NCBI GenBank assembly: GCA_002314835.1
Contig: DCHM01000027.1
Span: 1 to 13,080, forward strand
From: Clostridiales bacterium UBA1752
GTDB taxonomy: Bacteria; Bacillota; Clostridia; Oscillospirales; CAG-382
DNA: 13,080 bases
Direction of reading: 5' to 3'
Within the stretch, counting starts at the first letter, position 1. Every line of letters starts with the position of its first letter. Made by a program: the position numbers and the translations under genes. Below, piece after piece: positions 1-8,274 of the stretch. The notes below the pieces were generated by a model. That model had not been told where the DNA came from, did not search any database, and saw nothing but the letters and a program-made list of their open reading frames with translations.

Positions 1-973
1 CATGCCTTCGAGCAATATAGAGGGCTATATCGAGCTGCTTATCCCGATGCTCATCGTTTCACTCGGCTTGGCGCTCGCATTCCGTATCAAATTTTGGAAT
101 ATCGGCGGCGAAGGTCAGTTTATCTTTGGTGCTATCGCAGGCTATCTCGTTGCGTATTTGCTCACGCAAAACGACATTAGAGACAGCTGGGTAATAATGA
201 TAGCCCCAGGTATCGCAGGCGGCGTCGCAGGTGCAATATACGGCTTGATACCTGCATTGCTCAAGATTAAGTTCCGTACAAACGAGACGCTTTTGACACT
301 GATGCTCAATTACATCGCGCTATACATTCTCGCGTTTTTCGGCAACACCGGCACTGCCGCCGGCGGCGACGGGGTGATGAAAAACATCTTCCTCGACCCA
401 AAGAGCCCGAGAGCAAAGTTTGCGTCGATTGCAGTTAAGAGCCGCATACCTAAAATCAGTATCGGCGACTTTGACATCAACGTATCACTGATTATAGCGA
501 TACTTATCTTCGTTTTCTTTATCATTTACCTCAAAAAGTCCAAGCAGGGCTACGAAATGAGCGTCGTAGGCGACAGCAGAAACACCGCCAAATACGCCGG
601 TATGAACGTAAACCTCATCACGATACGCACCGTTGCCATTTCGGCGTTCCTCGTAGGTCTCGCAGGCGCACTGTATTTCTGCAGCTGCGGACAGTTATCT
701 GAGAGCATCACGGGCAACGTAGGCTTTACCGGCATAGTAGTCGCATGGCTTGCAAAGCTCAACCCATTGATGATAATAGTCGTTTCGATACTGCTCACCA
801 TACTGCGCTACGGCTCGGTACAGGCCGGCACGTATTTCAGCAATATCGACACCAATTTTGCAGACGTCTTCCAGGCGATTATACTTTTTACCGTCCTCGC
901 CTGCGAATTCTTTATCAACTTTAAGGTCAGCTTTCACTTTAACAAAAAGAATAAGGAGGTTAATGCACAATGA
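1..973 (+). CDS. Nucleoside ABC importer permease subunit 1 (NupP/YufP-like), 5' end cut off
   Basis: Integral membrane subunit of a BMP-family ABC importer (family knowledge: guanosine and other nucleosides). About 323 residues are visible, almost all in hydrophobic helices. The hallmark NIGGEGQ lies near residues 33-39, and the late segment AWLAKLNPLMII is typical of the branched-chain/simple-sugar permease fold. In NupP-like proteins the NIGxEGQ motif lies some 40 residues further from the start and total length is around 350, so the ATG at position 2 is probably internal and the true start lies upstream of the window. The stop overlaps the next gene's start (ATGA, 970-973), so the two are translationally coupled. 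The ATPase and the substrate-binding lipoprotein should lie upstream, outside the window. Nucleoside specificity is inferred; other purine-like substrates are possible. Confidence 0.88.
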   Translation, partial: MPSSNIEGYIELLIPMLIVSLGLALAFRIKFWNIGGEGQFIFGAIAGYLVAYLLTQNDIRDSWVIMIAPGIAGGVAGAIYGLIPALLKIKFRTNETLLTLMLNYIALYILAFFGNTGTAAGGDGVMKNIFLDPKSPRAKFASIAVKSRIPKISIGDFDINVSLIIAILIFVFFIIYLKKSKQGYEMSVVGDSRNTAKYAGMNVNLITIRTVAISAFLVGLAGALYFCSCGQLSESITGNVGFTGIVVAWLAKLNPLMIIVVSILLTILRYGSVQAGTYFSNIDTNFADVFQAIILFTVLACEFFINFKVSFHFNKKNKEVNAQ

Positions 974-1950
974 GTGAAAATCTCTTGTTTGTAATAGCCC
1001 TCTTTAATACGATGATAGTTTACTCGATACCGTTGCTTTACGGCACGCTCGGCGAAATCATCATCGAAAAGTCGGGCAGCCTTAACCTCGGCGTCGAAGG
1101 CACTATGGTTATAGGCGCACTGTTCGGCTGCTATATCGGCTCTGTTACGGGCTCTGTATGGCTCGGACTCTTGCTCGCCATGATAAGCGGCGCACTCTGC
1201 GGCCTCTTGTTTGCTTGGCTCACGGTCAGCATGTGTGCTAACCAAAACGTCACGGGTCTTACGCTCTCTACACTCGGCACGGGTTTGTATTTCTTTATCG
1301 GCCATACCGTCAAGTGGGGCGACAAGTTTGACGCGTTGCTTGCTTCGACCGCGTCGTTCAAGATTCCGTTACTCGGCGACATCCCCGTAGTCGGCGATAT
1401 TATCTTTAATAATTCGTGGTACGTTTACGCAGGCGTATTGCTTGCGATAGCACTTTGGTTTTACTTTAATAAGACCAAAATGGGTCTCAAGCTCCTCGCT
1501 ATCGGCGAGAACCCCGCTGCAGCCGATTCCTGCGGCGTTAATATCAAAGCCTACAAGTATATCAACATCTGCCTCGGCTCGGCAATAATGGGCGTAGGTG
1601 GCTATTATATGGGCTGTCACATGGGTTCGTTTGCCAATATGGGCGGCTGGGTCAACGGCTACGGCTGGATAGCGGTCGCACTCGTTATATTTGCAAACTG
1701 GAACCCTGCACGCGCCATCCTCGGCACCGTAGTATTCGGACTCTGCTCGACGCTCGAGCTGAGGGGCACGGATATAGCATTTACCTTCCCCGACGTCTTT
1801 GGTTGGCTCGGCGGCATTTCGCCTTACTTCTTTAAGGCACTGCCGTTTGCAGTCACCGCTCTCGTGCTCATCATCGACTCGATGCGCAAAAATAAAAAGA
1901 GCGGCGAGCCTGCCGCCATCGGCGTTCAGTATTTCAGAGAAGACAGATAG
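970..1950 (+). CDS. Nucleoside ABC importer permease subunit 2 (NupQ/YufQ-like)
   Basis: Second permease of the same importer, 326 residues, full length for the family. The family signature NLGVEGTM lies at residues 39-46, followed by alternating hydrophobic helices and a small-residue stretch (GSAIMGVGGYYMG) in the part that contacts the ATPase. The C-terminus is short, charged and cytoplasmic. The start is the ATG at 970, nine bases after AAGGAGGT (953-960). A second ATG at 963 is out of frame. The four-base overlap with the upstream permease supports one operon and 1:1 synthesis of a heterodimeric channel. The gene is the last of the operon, since a strong terminator follows at 1964-1995. 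Substrate is inferred from the family, not shown by the sequence. Confidence 0.9.
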   Translation: MSENLLFVIALFNTMIVYSIPLLYGTLGEIIIEKSGSLNLGVEGTMVIGALFGCYIGSVTGSVWLGLLLAMISGALCGLLFAWLTVSMCANQNVTGLTLSTLGTGLYFFIGHTVKWGDKFDALLASTASFKIPLLGDIPVVGDIIFNNSWYVYAGVLLAIALWFYFNKTKMGLKLLAIGENPAAADSCGVNIKAYKYINICLGSAIMGVGGYYMGCHMGSFANMGGWVNGYGWIAVALVIFANWNPARAILGTVVFGLCSTLELRGTDIAFTFPDVFGWLGGISPYFFKALPFAVTALVLIIDSMRKNKKSGEPAAIGVQYFREDR

Positions 1951-1963
1951 GATAACAAACAAC

Positions 1964-1995
1964 AAAAGGCCCGGTGCAATCGCACCGGACCTTTT
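1964..1995. terminator. Two-way intrinsic terminator between convergent operons
   Basis: A stem of AAAAGG plus CCGGTGC, with a single C/A mismatch at 1970/1989 and an AATC loop (1978-1981), pairs with GCACCGG and CCTTTT. The A-run on one side and T-run on the other make it work in both directions. It serves the permease operon (+) and the amidohydrolase gene ending at 2007 (-). Confidence 0.93.
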
Positions 1996-2006
1996 ATGTT
2001 TGGCTG

Positions 2007-3620
2007 TTATTTTTTATAAACCGATTTGCCTTTGAAATATGTCTGCAAAACACTAATTGCAGATACGTCGGTCGTTGCAAACAGGTCGTCCGAAATCACT
2101 GCAAAATCTGCGTCCTTGCCCACGGCAATACTGCCGACCTTATCCGCTATGCCGAGCTGCTTGGCACCGCCTAAGGTATATGCCGCCAAAGCCTCTGCCA
2201 TAGTGACGGTCTGAGAGCCGGAACTTGCGTGCAGAGACGGGGTGGTGGCGTAAGCCATGCCGACAAAAGCGTTTTCGTAAAAGTCGTCGTCGCTCGTATC
2301 ACCGCCGAAGGTTACCGTGGCGCCGCAGTCTGTCGCGGTGCGGATGGGGAACTGATTTTTGATACGCTCACCGATGTAAGCGTAGGCGTAATCATCCTCC
2401 ATTACCCACTGAGGCGTGGTTTGAAAATATATACCGTTTTTGCGCTTTGCGAGCTTTTGCAGCAGTGCAAACGAAGTTTCGTCGTATATCTGATTATGCG
2501 CTATGGTGAGCGTGGCGTCGTCTTTTGATTCTTTTGCGTGGTCAAACGCCGTCAAGGTCTCTTGGACCGCTTTGTCGCCTATGGCGTGTACGTGGACCGA
2601 CAGACCGTTTTGCGTAGCAAGCTCGGTCATATCACGCAACGTTTCATAAGGCAAAAACGTCGAGCCATAGCATTCCTCATTGTCGCTGTAAGGCGAGCAA
2701 AGGTATGCCGAATGTTCCTCCACTGTGCCGTCAGTTATCATTTTAACCGTCTTTAGCGTTACGTTCTCGGACGCAAATCTGCTCTTGGCAGACAGCAGCT
2801 CCTTGATTGCTTGCTCGGGCGGCAACTCTGTCTCGGTGGAATATCCGAAAGAGAGAGAATACCGCATAGTCAGGCGCTTTTCGGCGTCTAAGTCGCATAA
2901 AAGCGTCAGCAGTTCGTCGTCGTCCTGCAGAGACATCGCGTCAAAAACCGTAGTATATCCGCGCGCATTATAGTGCGACTGCAGCGAGAGCAGTATATCG
3001 CCGCCGGACGAGTTTATTTTAGTACCGAATATCGCATTTTTGCAGAGCTTCATGGCAGGTAATTCGATAACCATGCCGGTCGGCTCGCCTGATGAATCCT
3101 TTGCAAAATAGCTGTCGCTCGACGGCGATGTGGTATCTTTGTCAATCCCTGCGGCGTCGAGAGCGTTTTGATTGAGTAGCAGGGCGTGACCGTCCGTGCT
3201 GAATACGCCGACTATGGCGCCGTCAAATGAGTGACCTATGCTGTGCTTGTTAAAAGGCCCGTTGGTCAGCTTGATGCCCATGGCGATAAATTTGGGTATT
3301 TCGCCCGAGTGAGAGTGTAGCTCGATGCCTTTTTGTCTGATAGCGTTCTTTAGACATTGCTCGAGCTCGTCGGGACGCGTGTCCTCTGAAATAATGATGA
3401 CGTTGCATTGGGACTGTATCACGCCCGAAAGAATGTGACAGTGAGAATCGACAAGCCCCGGGATAATGCACTGACCGTGCATATCTGTGCCTGCTCCGTA
3501 TCTGAGCGCGCCGTCGTCGTCACCAACGTAGATAAACCTGCCGTCGTCGATTACAAAAGCCGTCGCGGTGGGATTTGTCCCGTCTGACGTATAAACTTTG
3601 GCGTTGTAATATACGTCCAT
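2007..3620 (-). CDS. YtcJ-like metal-dependent amidohydrolase (Amidohydro_3)
   Basis: A 537-residue member of the amidohydrolase superfamily, YtcJ/exoenzyme-regulator-like branch, which hydrolyses amide or related bonds with a metal-activated water. Visible: an N-terminal beta segment; GLVDSHCH at 55-62 with metal ligands H60 and H62; STDGHALLLN at 141-150; KMITDGT (293-299), the conserved lysine region; VHVHAIGD (342-349); H375 in IAHNQ; and GGD at 439-441 in place of the usual GSD. The C-terminus returns to the small beta sandwich with VGSIAVGKDADF (495-506). No signal peptide, so cytoplasmic. The start ATG overlaps the GH3 gene's stop (TGATG, 3618-3622) with GGAG at 3626-3629, so translation is coupled. 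The substrate is unknown. The link with GH3 suggests it may act on an acyl-amide conjugate, but that is inference. Confidence 0.88.
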   Translation of the reverse strand: MDVYYNAKVYTSDGTNPTATAFVIDDGRFIYVGDDDGALRYGAGTDMHGQCIIPGLVDSHCHILSGVIQSQCNVIIISEDTRPDELEQCLKNAIRQKGIELHSHSGEIPKFIAMGIKLTNGPFNKHSIGHSFDGAIVGVFSTDGHALLLNQNALDAAGIDKDTTSPSSDSYFAKDSSGEPTGMVIELPAMKLCKNAIFGTKINSSGGDILLSLQSHYNARGYTTVFDAMSLQDDDELLTLLCDLDAEKRLTMRYSLSFGYSTETELPPEQAIKELLSAKSRFASENVTLKTVKMITDGTVEEHSAYLCSPYSDNEECYGSTFLPYETLRDMTELATQNGLSVHVHAIGDKAVQETLTAFDHAKESKDDATLTIAHNQIYDETSFALLQKLAKRKNGIYFQTTPQWVMEDDYAYAYIGERIKNQFPIRTATDCGATVTFGGDTSDDDFYENAFVGMAYATTPSLHASSGSQTVTMAEALAAYTLGGAKQLGIADKVGSIAVGKDADFAVISDDLFATTDVSAISVLQTYFKGKSVYKK

Positions 3621-5338
3621 CAGTACTCCAAATCGCGCAGGCCGAAAAAGAACTTGCGCTGAACCTCATTCATAATAACTCTGACGGGCTTTAACTGGTT
3701 GAGGGACGCACCCTTGGCAACCATCATATCCTTATAGAGCAATGAGGTCTCGGGCTGTAGGAAATAAACGTCAGGCATATCGAGCCACTTGTCTGCATAG
3801 CAGTCGTAATATACGGGGTTTGCTTCGCACAGGCGCTTAAAGACACATTCCTTAAGCTTTTGCATATCTATGCCGTACGCCTCTTTCTTTGGCTCGATAA
3901 GGAATACGTATTTGTTAGGCGTAACCGACGTGTCGGGATAAACCGAAAAGTCGGAGAGCGTAAAGCCCATATCGCGAGCGACGTTTTCACAGGTAATTTG
4001 GAGGGCTTTTTCGGTGGTTTTTTCCTCCGCGAGGTTTATCGTGCGGTTTACGCGGTACATAAACTCGACTGTGGGGGTGCTGTTGTAAAAGCCGGTTATT
4101 CTAACCGCATCGGACATTCTGTAACGGTAAAAGCCGCTGAGATTGGTGATGATAAGCTCGTAAATCTTGCCTACCTCGACCTTGTCGATGGTGACGCACT
4201 GAGTAAAGTCGTCACCTGCGGTTACGGGCAAAAATTCGACGAACGAAGCGCCGGGCGCCATGCAGGAGCTGGTATTGTTTGCCTCAAATGGTACGGACCA
4301 AAGACCCTCTGACGCTGTGATGCCCGAATATATATTGCACACGTTGCCTACGTAGTGCTGTTTGATTAAATCGTCATAAATTGCAAAGCCGTCTCCGCCT
4401 ACGCCGCTGAGATAAGAAAACTCGGGCCAAATCTTTTTGACAAAAGGAAAGTCTGAGCCGTTTTTAAATATTTCTTTGAGTTCGGCGGCACGGGTGGGGT
4501 TGGGAGTAATCTTTTGCAACAGGCTGGCTCTGACGTCGTCGGGCATCTCTATCTCGTCGCTGACGGTGCCGTGCTCGATGTCGTCTATCAACAGCTTGTA
4601 ATTATCGGCTATGTATTGCAGATAAAGGATTATAACGCTGTAAAAGCCGGTTATAATGCCTCTGACGCCTTTGTCCTCGAGTGCAAATCTCGCGTGGACG
4701 TATTTTGTATCGGTGCCTTTGGCAGGTGTCAGACCTTCGACGGGAGAGGTGTACATGGTGCGAACCATCTTGTCAAGCGCATCCTTGCCGCCCTTAACGT
4801 AGTCTGCCATCTTGGCGGAGGCTTCACCTACGGTGATGCCTGACTCAAGCTTGCGGTATGTGCCGGACGAGGTACAAAACGCTCTGCCGCTCTTCCAGTC
4901 CTCTTTATCCGCCTCGTTTAGCACGCCGTACATAACGAGGTTGTTGTATTTAACAAAAACGTTTGACTGCTTTTCGGTCATAGGAACGACCTTGGGGACG
5001 CCGACGGTGCCGGACGTCTCATTCATGTGGTCGTAATAATATGCGGTGAGCAGGTTCTTTTCGCCGTTAAGCATGCGCTCGAGATATGGCGCTATATCGT
5101 CGTAAACGATGACGGGTACGTTTTTTTGATAATCTGCGATAGTATGTATATCGGCAAAATTATACTTTTTGCCGTATTCGGTATCTTTGTTGTCGTCGAG
5201 TAGCTCCAAGAGCAGCTTGCTCGTTACCTCGAGAGGATTTTTTGTCTCCTCGCGGAATTCGGCAAGAGCGGCTTCACCGAGCTTGGCGTTTTGCTCGTTG
5301 AGCACATTGGTAGTAAAAGTTATTTCTTGATTTTGCAC
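3620..5338 (-). CDS. GH3-family acyl-adenylating enzyme (acyl acid-amido synthetase-like)
   Basis: A 572-residue member of the GH3 (auxin-responsive) family within the ANL adenylating superfamily. Plant members activate a carboxylic acid with ATP and join it to an amino acid; bacterial roles are mostly unknown. Visible: the P-loop-like ATP motif TSGTVGVPKVVP at 108-119; the second nucleotide motif YSGITASEGLWS at 337-348; and SGFYRYRMSD at 401-410, which matches the family YRYRxGD element but with Ser for Gly at 409. The C-terminal small domain starts near 430. Length fits bacterial GH3 proteins. The start is GTG (5336-5338) with a strong GGAGG seven bases away (5346-5350); no in-frame ATG is better placed. 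First gene of a two-gene operon with the amidohydrolase. Acid and acceptor substrates cannot be read from the sequence. Confidence 0.88.
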   Translation of the reverse strand: MQNQEITFTTNVLNEQNAKLGEAALAEFREETKNPLEVTSKLLLELLDDNKDTEYGKKYNFADIHTIADYQKNVPVIVYDDIAPYLERMLNGEKNLLTAYYYDHMNETSGTVGVPKVVPMTEKQSNVFVKYNNLVMYGVLNEADKEDWKSGRAFCTSSGTYRKLESGITVGEASAKMADYVKGGKDALDKMVRTMYTSPVEGLTPAKGTDTKYVHARFALEDKGVRGIITGFYSVIILYLQYIADNYKLLIDDIEHGTVSDEIEMPDDVRASLLQKITPNPTRAAELKEIFKNGSDFPFVKKIWPEFSYLSGVGGDGFAIYDDLIKQHYVGNVCNIYSGITASEGLWSVPFEANNTSSCMAPGASFVEFLPVTAGDDFTQCVTIDKVEVGKIYELIITNLSGFYRYRMSDAVRITGFYNSTPTVEFMYRVNRTINLAEEKTTEKALQITCENVARDMGFTLSDFSVYPDTSVTPNKYVFLIEPKKEAYGIDMQKLKECVFKRLCEANPVYYDCYADKWLDMPDVYFLQPETSLLYKDMMVAKGASLNQLKPVRVIMNEVQRKFFFGLRDLEY

Positions 5339-5371
5339 GATATTACCTCCATAGGATACGATTATGTTTAT

Positions 5372-5401
5372 ATTATATCACATTTTTTACATTTATTGTA
5401 A
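5372..5401 (-). promoter_or_regulatory. Promoter of the GH3-amidohydrolase operon
   Basis: On the minus strand a perfect TATAAT (5372-5377) is preceded by TGA, giving a TG-extended -10. The -35 is weak: TTACAA with an 18-base spacer (5396-5401) or TACAAT with 17. The promoter lies about 34 bases upstream of the GTG start and just downstream of the terminator of the transporter operon. Confidence 0.7.
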
Positions 5402-5405
5402 AAAA
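5383..5405. promoter_or_regulatory. Perfect AT-rich palindrome over the GH3 promoter, candidate operator
   Basis: TTTTTTACA (5383-5391) and TGTAAAAAA (5397-5405) are perfect 9-base inverted arms around TTTAT. The palindrome covers the -35 and spacer of the GH3 promoter, a position typical of a repressor site. The inner half-sites TTACA/TGTAA resemble half-sites recalled for BceR-like regulators, with a 5-base gap. Its outer A-run also serves as the T-tract of the terminator at 5400-5448, so part of the symmetry may come from that role. Confidence 0.45.
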
Positions 5406-5448
5406 CAGTCGGATATAATGTTAACAATCAGTTAACACAATCCGACTG
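5400..5448 (-). terminator. Intrinsic terminator of the Bce-like transporter operon, with nested stem
   Basis: On the minus strand a perfect 9-base stem, CAGTCGGAT (5406-5414) against ATCCGACTG (5440-5448), is followed by six T (5405-5400). Inside the loop a second stem is possible: GTTAAC at 5420-5425 and 5431-5436 around AATCA. The stem begins six bases after the permease stop codon. Confidence 0.88.
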
Positions 5449-5453
5449 ATATT

Positions 5454-7448
5454 TTATACTTTACTTACAATGCGGTAATACGCGTTGCTCGTGAGCTTGT
5501 AAACTATGGTGTAGCACACGCCGAATACGACAAACGAAATGACGTTTGTGAGCACAAAGAGCCAAATATTGTTGAGCGCAAATAGCGCGAGCAGTCGCCT
5601 TACCATAGGGAAGGCAAACGTAAGGTGCAGTCCCGACAGGGCGAGGGGAGCAAAAAACACCGTGATAAGCTGTGAATTGATGCTCTTTTTTATATCCGTC
5701 TTTGTCATGCCGACGTTTTGCATCACCTCAAACTTGCCTGCGTCCTCGTAGCCCTCTGACAGCTGTTTGTAGTAGATTATCAGCACCGCCGCGATGACGA
5801 ATACTATCGAGAGCAGTATGCCGAGGTAAAAGAGTCCGCCGTACGTGCCGTAAAAGTCCTCTGCGTTGCCCTCCTTGGTCGCGTAGTAAAAGGTTTTGCA
5901 TTTACTGCGCAAGAGCATTTCATACTCATTCATATACCCGTCGCCGTCAAACTCACTGCCCGTGTCAAAGCTGTATATAAACAGCGGGTTAAAGTTGTTT
6001 TGATACAGTTCGCCGTCAAATAAAGACAGCGGTTCTGCACTCGGCAGTATGACGTAAATGACGTCTGCGGCAGTATTGGCGACTCCGTTAATTACCGACA
6101 TATCGTCGTTTGTCACCGAGCAAAGTTCAAACCGGACGCCGCCCTCAAAGTTGATAGTGTCGTATTGATATGCGTTTTGACAGTAGATAAGCGCCGCTTT
6201 GCCGTCCGGTACGGTTATTTTGCGTCCCGTAGCCCTTGCGTAGTCGGAGGCGGTCATAAAGAATATCTCTCTCAGCTCACTGTAATCGTAGGTCCCGTCG
6301 TAACGCGCCTGTTCGATGTATATATAGTCGCCCTTGAGCAGTCCTGCTGTGCAGGTCATCCTAATCTCGAGGCTGTCACCGAGCACGGCTCCGTACTTGA
6401 CTGCAGTTTTGTCTGACAGTGCCTTGCATTCGTCTGCCTTTGACTGCATTTCGTCTTGGGATGCAAAGTTCAGTTGTATCTTTATATCGTGCGGATAACG
6501 GGTATTAAGCGAATCCTCTGCACCGTAATACAGGCAGGAGGTGGACGAAATCATTACGAGCACCATCGTAGCCAGCACGCAGATAGACGCGAGACCCGCG
6601 CCGCCGCGCTTCATGCGGTATTTCATCAGCGAAACCGAGACAAAATGCTTTTTGTCGTAATAATACCCCTTGCATTTTTGCAAAAGCTTGCAGAGCATAA
6701 CCGAGCCGCATATCATCAGCATATAGGTTGCGACTATTACCATCAGCACCGCTACGAAAAACAGTATCAGTGCGTCAAACGGGTTGTCAACCGAGCAGGC
6801 GAGATAGTAAGCACCGCCGAGCAAGAGTATGCCGAGTATGCCGAGCACGTAGTTTGCCTTGGGCGGTTTTTCGCCGCTTTGCTCGCTCTTTAAGAGCTTT
6901 GACGCGGTTGCCTTGCCGACCTGTACGAGCGTGCCGGTCAGTATGAGCAAAAATATAACCGCAAAGACGGCGAGCGATTTGATAACGCTCGTAACCGATA
7001 TAGTAAAGTCAAATGTCGTCTGACCCTGCATTATCGCTACGAGCCCCAGCTCGCTGAGCTTTGAGAGCAGTATGCCGATGCACAGACCTGCAACGACCGA
7101 AACGATATAGAGCAAAAGCGTTTCGAGCGTCATAATCTTGGCTATATGCTTTTTGCCCATGCCGAGCACGTTGTATAGCCCCAATTCTTTTTTGCGCCTG
7201 CGTATCAAAAACGAGTGGGTGTAAAACAAAAATATCACCGCAAACAGCACCATAACGTAAGAGCCGAGCGTCATCATCGCCGCTATCGTTCTGCCGCCGC
7301 GGATAGACAGCACTATGTCGCTGACGGATAGGTAGTCGATGATATAATACATCGCTACGGTGATAGCCGAGGTGAGCAAAAACGGCAGATAGAGCTGACG
7401 GTTTGACTTTACGCCCGTCAATGCGAGGCGTGAATAATAGCTCTTCAT
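5454..7448 (-). CDS. BceB-like ABC permease (FtsX family) with large extracellular domain
   Basis: A 664-residue permease of the peptide-antibiotic resistance (BceB/VraG) group, usual length about 640-670. Ten membrane helices can be placed at roughly 20-40, 62-82, 108-130, 155-178, 200-218, 226-250, 286-306, 538-560, 592-615 and 625-650. The segment 307-537 between helices 7 and 8 is the large extracellular domain that in this family senses the peptide-target complex and signals to the kinase. RRRKKELGLYNVLGMGKKHI (83-102) after helix 2 is the typical FtsX coupling region contacting the ATPase. The ATG at 7448 overlaps the ATPase stop by four bases (ATGA). Last gene of the module. The ligand is unknown; the family mostly handles bacitracin, lantibiotics and defensin-like peptides. 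Confidence 0.92.
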   Translation of the reverse strand: MKSYYSRLALTGVKSNRQLYLPFLLTSAITVAMYYIIDYLSVSDIVLSIRGGRTIAAMMTLGSYVMVLFAVIFLFYTHSFLIRRRKKELGLYNVLGMGKKHIAKIMTLETLLLYIVSVVAGLCIGILLSKLSELGLVAIMQGQTTFDFTISVTSVIKSLAVFAVIFLLILTGTLVQVGKATASKLLKSEQSGEKPPKANYVLGILGILLLGGAYYLACSVDNPFDALILFFVAVLMVIVATYMLMICGSVMLCKLLQKCKGYYYDKKHFVSVSLMKYRMKRGGAGLASICVLATMVLVMISSTSCLYYGAEDSLNTRYPHDIKIQLNFASQDEMQSKADECKALSDKTAVKYGAVLGDSLEIRMTCTAGLLKGDYIYIEQARYDGTYDYSELREIFFMTASDYARATGRKITVPDGKAALIYCQNAYQYDTINFEGGVRFELCSVTNDDMSVINGVANTAADVIYVILPSAEPLSLFDGELYQNNFNPLFIYSFDTGSEFDGDGYMNEYEMLLRSKCKTFYYATKEGNAEDFYGTYGGLFYLGILLSIVFVIAAVLIIYYKQLSEGYEDAGKFEVMQNVGMTKTDIKKSINSQLITVFFAPLALSGLHLTFAFPMVRRLLALFALNNIWLFVLTNVISFVVFGVCYTIVYKLTSNAYYRIVSKV

Positions 7449-8209
7449 CTGTTTTCACCGCCCGTGGCGAGCATGGTGAGCGTATCGGTTATCTTTTGAT
7501 ACATCTGCTCGTCGGTCATATCGCCCTTGTATATCTGATGATAAACCTCGCCGTCCTTGATAAAGAGCACTCTGCCTGCCGTGGCCGCAGCGCGTACCGA
7601 GTGTGTAACCATCAGTATCGTTTGTCCCGTGTGGTTTATGCCGCCGAAAAGTCTCAGCAGCTCCTCGGTAGCTCTCGAATCAAGCGCACCGGTAGGCTCG
7701 TCTGCGAGCAAGAGCTTTGGCCTGGTGATGAGTGCGCGCGCGACTGCGGCGCGTTGCTTTTGTCCGCCCGAAACCTCGTAAGGGTATTTTTTGAGCAAAT
7801 CGGCTATCCCGAGGCGAGAGGCGAGGGGTGCGACGCGCGACTGAATTTCTGCGTATTTGACACCTGAAAGCACGAGCGGCAACGAAATATTGTCCTCGAG
7901 CGAAAATGTGTCTAGCAGGTTAAAGTCCTGAAATACAAAGCCGAGGTTTTTGAGGCGGTAATCCGCCATGGCACTTTCGCTGATGGCGGACAACTCCTTG
8001 CCGTCGAGCACGACACTGCCCGACGTAGGCTTGTCTATCGCCGCGAGTATGTTGAGCAGGGTGGTCTTGCCCGAGCCCGATTCACCCATTATGGCGACGT
8101 ATTCGCCGCTCTCAACCTCAAAGTTTACGCTCTTGAGCGCCGTGACAGACGCACCTCCAAAGCGTGTGGTATAAACCTTTTTGACGTTATTAACTGTTAA
8201 AAAACTCAT
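7445..8209 (-). CDS. BceA-like ABC transporter ATP-binding protein
   Basis: A 254-residue ATPase of the MacB/LolD/BceA type that powers the downstream permease as a cytoplasmic dimer. All motifs are intact: Walker A GESGSGKT (42-49), Q-loop Q94, signature SGGQKQR (147-153), Walker B LLLADEP (166-172), D-loop ALDS (175-178), switch H203. The start chosen is the ATG at 8207-8209, because GGAGGT (8217-8222) sits seven bases upstream and the family N-terminus (xxLxVxNVKKxY) begins there. A longer reading frame back to 8260 would run through the promoter and is rejected. The stop overlaps the permease start. The gene follows the kinase after a 93-base gap that holds its own promoter. Confidence 0.95.
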   Translation of the reverse strand: MSFLTVNNVKKVYTTRFGGASVTALKSVNFEVESGEYVAIMGESGSGKTTLLNILAAIDKPTSGSVVLDGKELSAISESAMADYRLKNLGFVFQDFNLLDTFSLEDNISLPLVLSGVKYAEIQSRVAPLASRLGIADLLKKYPYEVSGGQKQRAAVARALITRPKLLLADEPTGALDSRATEELLRLFGGINHTGQTILMVTHSVRAAATAGRVLFIKDGEVYHQIYKGDMTDEQMYQKITDTLTMLATGGENR

Positions 8210-8231
8210 TTTTGTTACCTCCGATGACGCT

Positions 8232-8274
8232 ATTATAGCAAACGCGGCTATCGTAAACAATCGAATTTGCTTAC
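8232..8274 (-). promoter_or_regulatory. Promoter of the ABC transporter pair with overlapping inverted repeat
   Basis: On the minus strand: -10 TATAAT (8232-8237), 17-base spacer, -35 TTGTTT (8255-8260), which matches the consensus only at TTG. A weak -35 with a good -10 fits a promoter needing an activator. An imperfect dyad, GTAAACAA (8253-8260) and TTGCTTAC (8267-8274), seven of eight pairs with a 6-base gap, overlaps the -35. A second dyad, TTACA (8271-8275) and TGTTA (8283-8287), adjoins it. BceR-type regulators bind TNACA/TGTAA-like dyads upstream of bceA promoters; which dyad is the true operator here is not decided by the sequence. Confidence 0.6.

Noticed and set aside
1369..1965. 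A 198-codon open frame on the minus strand
   Set aside because: It lies wholly opposite the second permease gene, has no ribosome binding site, and its composition mirrors the codon bias of the real gene.
2007..3620. The amidohydrolase as an M20-type auxin-conjugate hydrolase (ILR1-like) matching GH3
   Set aside because: Its motifs (GLVDSHCH, VHVHAIGD, the VGSIAVGKDADF tail) are those of the amidohydrolase superfamily, not the M20 peptidase fold; the functional analogy is kept only as an inference.
3860..4312. A 150-codon open frame on the plus strand
   Set aside because: It is opposite the GH3 gene, whose family motifs are intact on the other strand; no ribosome binding site or family resemblance.
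7403..7867. A 154-codon open frame on the plus strand
   Set aside because: It crosses the ATPase/permease junction antisense to both and has no start signals.
8210..8260. Upstream extension of the ABC ATPase gene by 17 codons
   Set aside because: The segment contains the transporter promoter and the GGAGGT that serves the ATG at 8209; family alignment also starts there.
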